A DNA stretch of 34,894 nt from Candidatus Poribacteria bacterium (GTDB lineage Bacteria > Poribacteria > WGA-4E > GCA-2687025): assembly GCA_016866785.1 (NCBI GenBank), contig VGLH01000031.1, positions 1 through 34,894 of the forward strand, given 5' to 3'. A model generated the notes under the pieces. That model saw only the letters and a list, made by a program, of their open reading frames with translations, did not search any database and had not been told where the DNA came from. How positions within the stretch are numbered: position 1 is the first letter of the stretch; every line of letters begins with the position of its first letter. The position numbers and the translations under genes were made by a program. This document shows, one piece after another, positions 33,331 to 34,894 of this stretch.

Positions 33331-34518
33331 CTAACCGCAAAACCTTCGCAGGACCCACTCCGCTGCGTCGATGGATCGGCGGAGATCGGCGATGGAGAGT
33401 CGCTCATCGACCGAGTGCTGCCGGAGCGCTGCATCTGCTGGCAGGAACGGAAAGAAGCCGTACATGGGGATTCCGCGACGACGGAGGAACCGGGCGTCGG
33501 ACATGCCGGGCGTGACGTGCGGCACGACTCGCGCTCTCGGAAGGAACCGGCGGGTGGCTGATTCCAGAACGCCGTATAGCGGTGTGTCCGCAGGCGACTC
33601 GGTCGCTGGCTCGCTGACGTCCGCACTCAGATCGCCGGACGGAATGCCGAAGCCGCTGCCGAGCGCATCTGCCAGCGCTGCTGGATCGACTCCAGGCGGG
33701 AACCGCAGATGACCCGACTCCCCTCGGCGCTCGTAGACCGCGTGTGACACGACTTCGAGGTCGATGGGACAGTCGAGCCGATACCTCACCCACCGAGAGC
33801 GCGCCGCCTGGTGCGCGAACCATCGACCGACCAAGGGTTCCAACGACCGTCGAAGGGCTCGCATCGAACGCGACGGGATGCGGACAAGGGCTCGGTCGGG
33901 CAACCGCTCGATTGCGCCGACCACGGTTGCCGTTCCGCACTCGCCCATCTGACACGTGACGAACGGCTGCCCGCGAACCATGACGACGACGCCCCCTCCC
34001 TCGCAGATGCCAGCTGCGCAGTCACGGACTTCGGGAACGTGCTCCGCCAACCACTGAGTCCCGTGCGCGCCGCCTGATTCCTCGTCCGAAGCCGCGACCA
34101 GCGTGATGCCTCGCCGAAGAGGCGTCCGCGCCGAAACGATGCGTTCCAGCGCCGCCAACCAGACGACCGTCAGCCCTTTGGCGTCAACCGCCCCGCGACC
34201 CCAGACCTCGCCAGCCTCGATAGCGCCCGCGAACGGCGCGACCGTCCAGCCCTGCGGATCGGCTTCGGCGACATCGACGTGGCACAGCAAGAGGAGTCGC
34301 TGTTCGGACGTGCCGTCGATGGACGCGACAAACGACCCCTTCCCGGCGACCGGCTCGACGATGCGCGATGGCACGCCCGCGTGCGCCGACCAGTCGCACA
34401 GGAGCGACGAGACTTCGGTGTCGAGTCCGCTGCCCGGCGTGGACGGAACCCGGATCAAGCGAGAGAGCAGCGACGCGGGTTCCCTCCTAGGATCGTCGGG
34501 CGGCGTTGGTGAAGGCAT
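33331..34518 (-). CDS. M20-family metallopeptidase (deacetylase/carboxypeptidase type)
   Basis: A 395-residue di-zinc hydrolase of the ArgE/DapE/carboxypeptidase group. Zinc and catalytic residues are H80-x-D82 (LLCHVDVAEADPQGW), bridging D112 in GRGAVDAKG, catalytic E146 with E147 (ASDEESGG) and a late His in FLPADAALRQHSVDERL. The middle dimerisation lid is present but Arg-rich. No signal peptide is seen. The ATG at 34518 has no SD and lies six bases from a -10-like TAGCAT, so the mRNA may be leaderless. Substrate could be an acylated amino acid or a dipeptide. Confidence 0.88.
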   Translation of the reverse strand: MPSPTPPDDPRREPASLLSRLIRVPSTPGSGLDTEVSSLLCDWSAHAGVPSRIVEPVAGKGSFVASIDGTSEQRLLLLCHVDVAEADPQGWTVAPFAGAIEAGEVWGRGAVDAKGLTVVWLAALERIVSARTPLRRGITLVAASDEESGGAHGTQWLAEHVPEVRDCAAGICEGGGVVVMVRGQPFVTCQMGECGTATVVGAIERLPDRALVRIPSRSMRALRRSLEPLVGRWFAHQAARSRWVRYRLDCPIDLEVVSHAVYERRGESGHLRFPPGVDPAALADALGSGFGIPSGDLSADVSEPATESPADTPLYGVLESATRRFLPRARVVPHVTPGMSDARFLRRRGIPMYGFFPFLPADAALRQHSVDERLSIADLRRSIDAAEWVLRRFCG

Positions 34519-34554
34519 GTCGCCATGCTACCATGCCCGGCGGGGAAGTGCGCA
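34506..34554. promoter_or_regulatory. Overlapping divergent promoters, M20 gene and lipoprotein gene
   Basis: Plus strand: TTGGTG (34506-34511), 17 bases, extended TGC-TACCAT (-10 at 34529-34534) toward the lipoprotein. Minus strand: extended TGG-TAGCAT (-10 at 34530-34525) toward the M20 gene, with only a weak -35. The two -10 boxes share ATGCTACCAT, so polymerase could occupy only one direction at a time. Confidence 0.4.
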
Positions 34555-34590
34555 GCCGAGCCATGTGCCCAGTGACGGGAGGAGTCGACG

Positions 34591-34894
34591 ATGACTCGAA
34601 CCGGGAGTCAGGACGTCTGTCGGATCAGAGCCTGGATCGGAGTCCTATGCCTGGCTGCTGTCGCCGGGTGCGGCGGCGACGAGGACACGATCATCGGCAA
34701 GGTGGACGATAACGAGGTTCGCCTTGGGCTCTACAAAGACACCTACACGGATGCGGTGTACGGCTACCAGGTGACTGGCTTGCCGCGAGACACCTGGGAG
34801 GTCGCCGAGCGGCAGAAGCGCAGCCAGCTCAAGTACCTGGGTCGTCCGAACGACTGGTACACCGAGCGATTGGTGCTGCGACGATCCGACGAGG
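34591..34894 (+). CDS. Lipoprotein, N-terminal part (runs off the window)
   Basis: 101 residues are visible. The N-terminus has Arg residues, then a hydrophobic stretch IGVLCLAAVAGC ending in a lipobox (VAGC), so the Cys should be lipidated and the protein anchored to a membrane. The mature part starts GGDEDTIIGKVDDNEVRLGL, then reads like a folded globular domain (LYKDTYTDAVYGYQ, TGLPRDTWEVAERQKR). I do not recognise the family. A strong GGGAGGAG SD lies 6 nt upstream of the ATG. It diverges from the M20 gene. Confidence 0.75.
   Translation, partial: MTRTGSQDVCRIRAWIGVLCLAAVAGCGGDEDTIIGKVDDNEVRLGLYKDTYTDAVYGYQVTGLPRDTWEVAERQKRSQLKYLGRPNDWYTERLVLRRSDE

Noticed and set aside
1-34894. CRISPR arrays, rRNA or tRNA genes, integrase or transposase genes
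   Set aside because: I looked for regular direct repeats, conserved rRNA/tRNA strings and DDE or recombinase motifs and found none that I could support.

Overview
This window is a GC-rich bacterial chromosome segment with short intergenic gaps, Shine-Dalgarno (SD) sequences of the AGGAG type and recognisable sigma70-like promoters. No rRNA, tRNA or 16S fragment is present, so taxonomy is inference. Two phytanoyl-CoA dioxygenase-family (PhyH) enzymes, LamG and concanavalin-like secreted proteins, an anaerobic-type sulfatase maturase beside a sulfatase fragment, Gfo/Idh and NagA genes, and short dispersed palindromic repeats suggest an uncultured glycan-degrading lineage. Candidatus Poribacteria fits best; a planctomycete-like or other marine lineage is possible.

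Layout. 1-1036: 3' part of a membrane protein that looks chimeric (concanavalin-like modules joined to a glycosyltransferase-like membrane tail). 1064-3238 (minus): sugar epimerase and OFA-type MFS transporter. 3436-8450: PhyH oxygenase, endonuclease/exonuclease/phosphatase enzyme (minus), MurJ lipid II flippase and a parallel beta-helix protein. 8451-9246: mostly non-coding, with a small minus-strand coding remnant and then the rpsB promoter and a structured leader. 9247-18881: a long plus-strand housekeeping run: rpsB, tsf, frr, cdsA, dxr, rseP, ispG, a PTS IIA-like protein, a phosphoglucose/phosphomannose isomerase and a type 4 uracil-DNA glycosylase. pyrH and uppS are missing from their usual places, and dxr appears to start at CTG. 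18923-22743 (minus): TPR protein, dTDP-glucose 4,6-dehydratase, radical-SAM sulfatase maturase. 23030-25379: polysaccharide pyruvyl transferase-like protein, the first ~38 codons of a sulfatase, and a lower-GC ECF sigma factor with an unusual C-terminus. 25416-25672: a MITE-like element. 25797-29203: a secreted-protein operon (LamG, TPR, two paralogous beta-sandwich proteins) behind a strong promoter. 29259-34518 (minus): isochorismatase-type hydrolase, Gfo/Idh oxidoreductase, NagA, a second PhyH protein and an M20 peptidase. 34591-end: start of a lipoprotein.

How the genes fit together. The central block covers translation (S2, EF-Ts, RRF), phospholipid synthesis (CdsA), isoprenoid synthesis by the MEP route (Dxr, IspG) and envelope proteolysis (RseP). 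The outer blocks look like accessory envelope and glycan functions: cell-surface sugar synthesis, sulfatase maturation, and amino-sugar catabolism.

The most notable observations are: a shared C-terminal tail (AVxxxGKAxxxW[AG]xLK) on three secreted proteins of one operon, which may be an undescribed sorting or anchoring tag; an ECF sigma factor carrying an Arc-like ribbon-helix-helix segment plus an NTF2-like end; an RseP with four PDZ-like modules; a PhyH protein with HGG in place of the iron-binding HxD; and truncated or joined gene pieces (gene 1, the sulfatase stub, the 8.5-kb remnant) that suggest past rearrangement.
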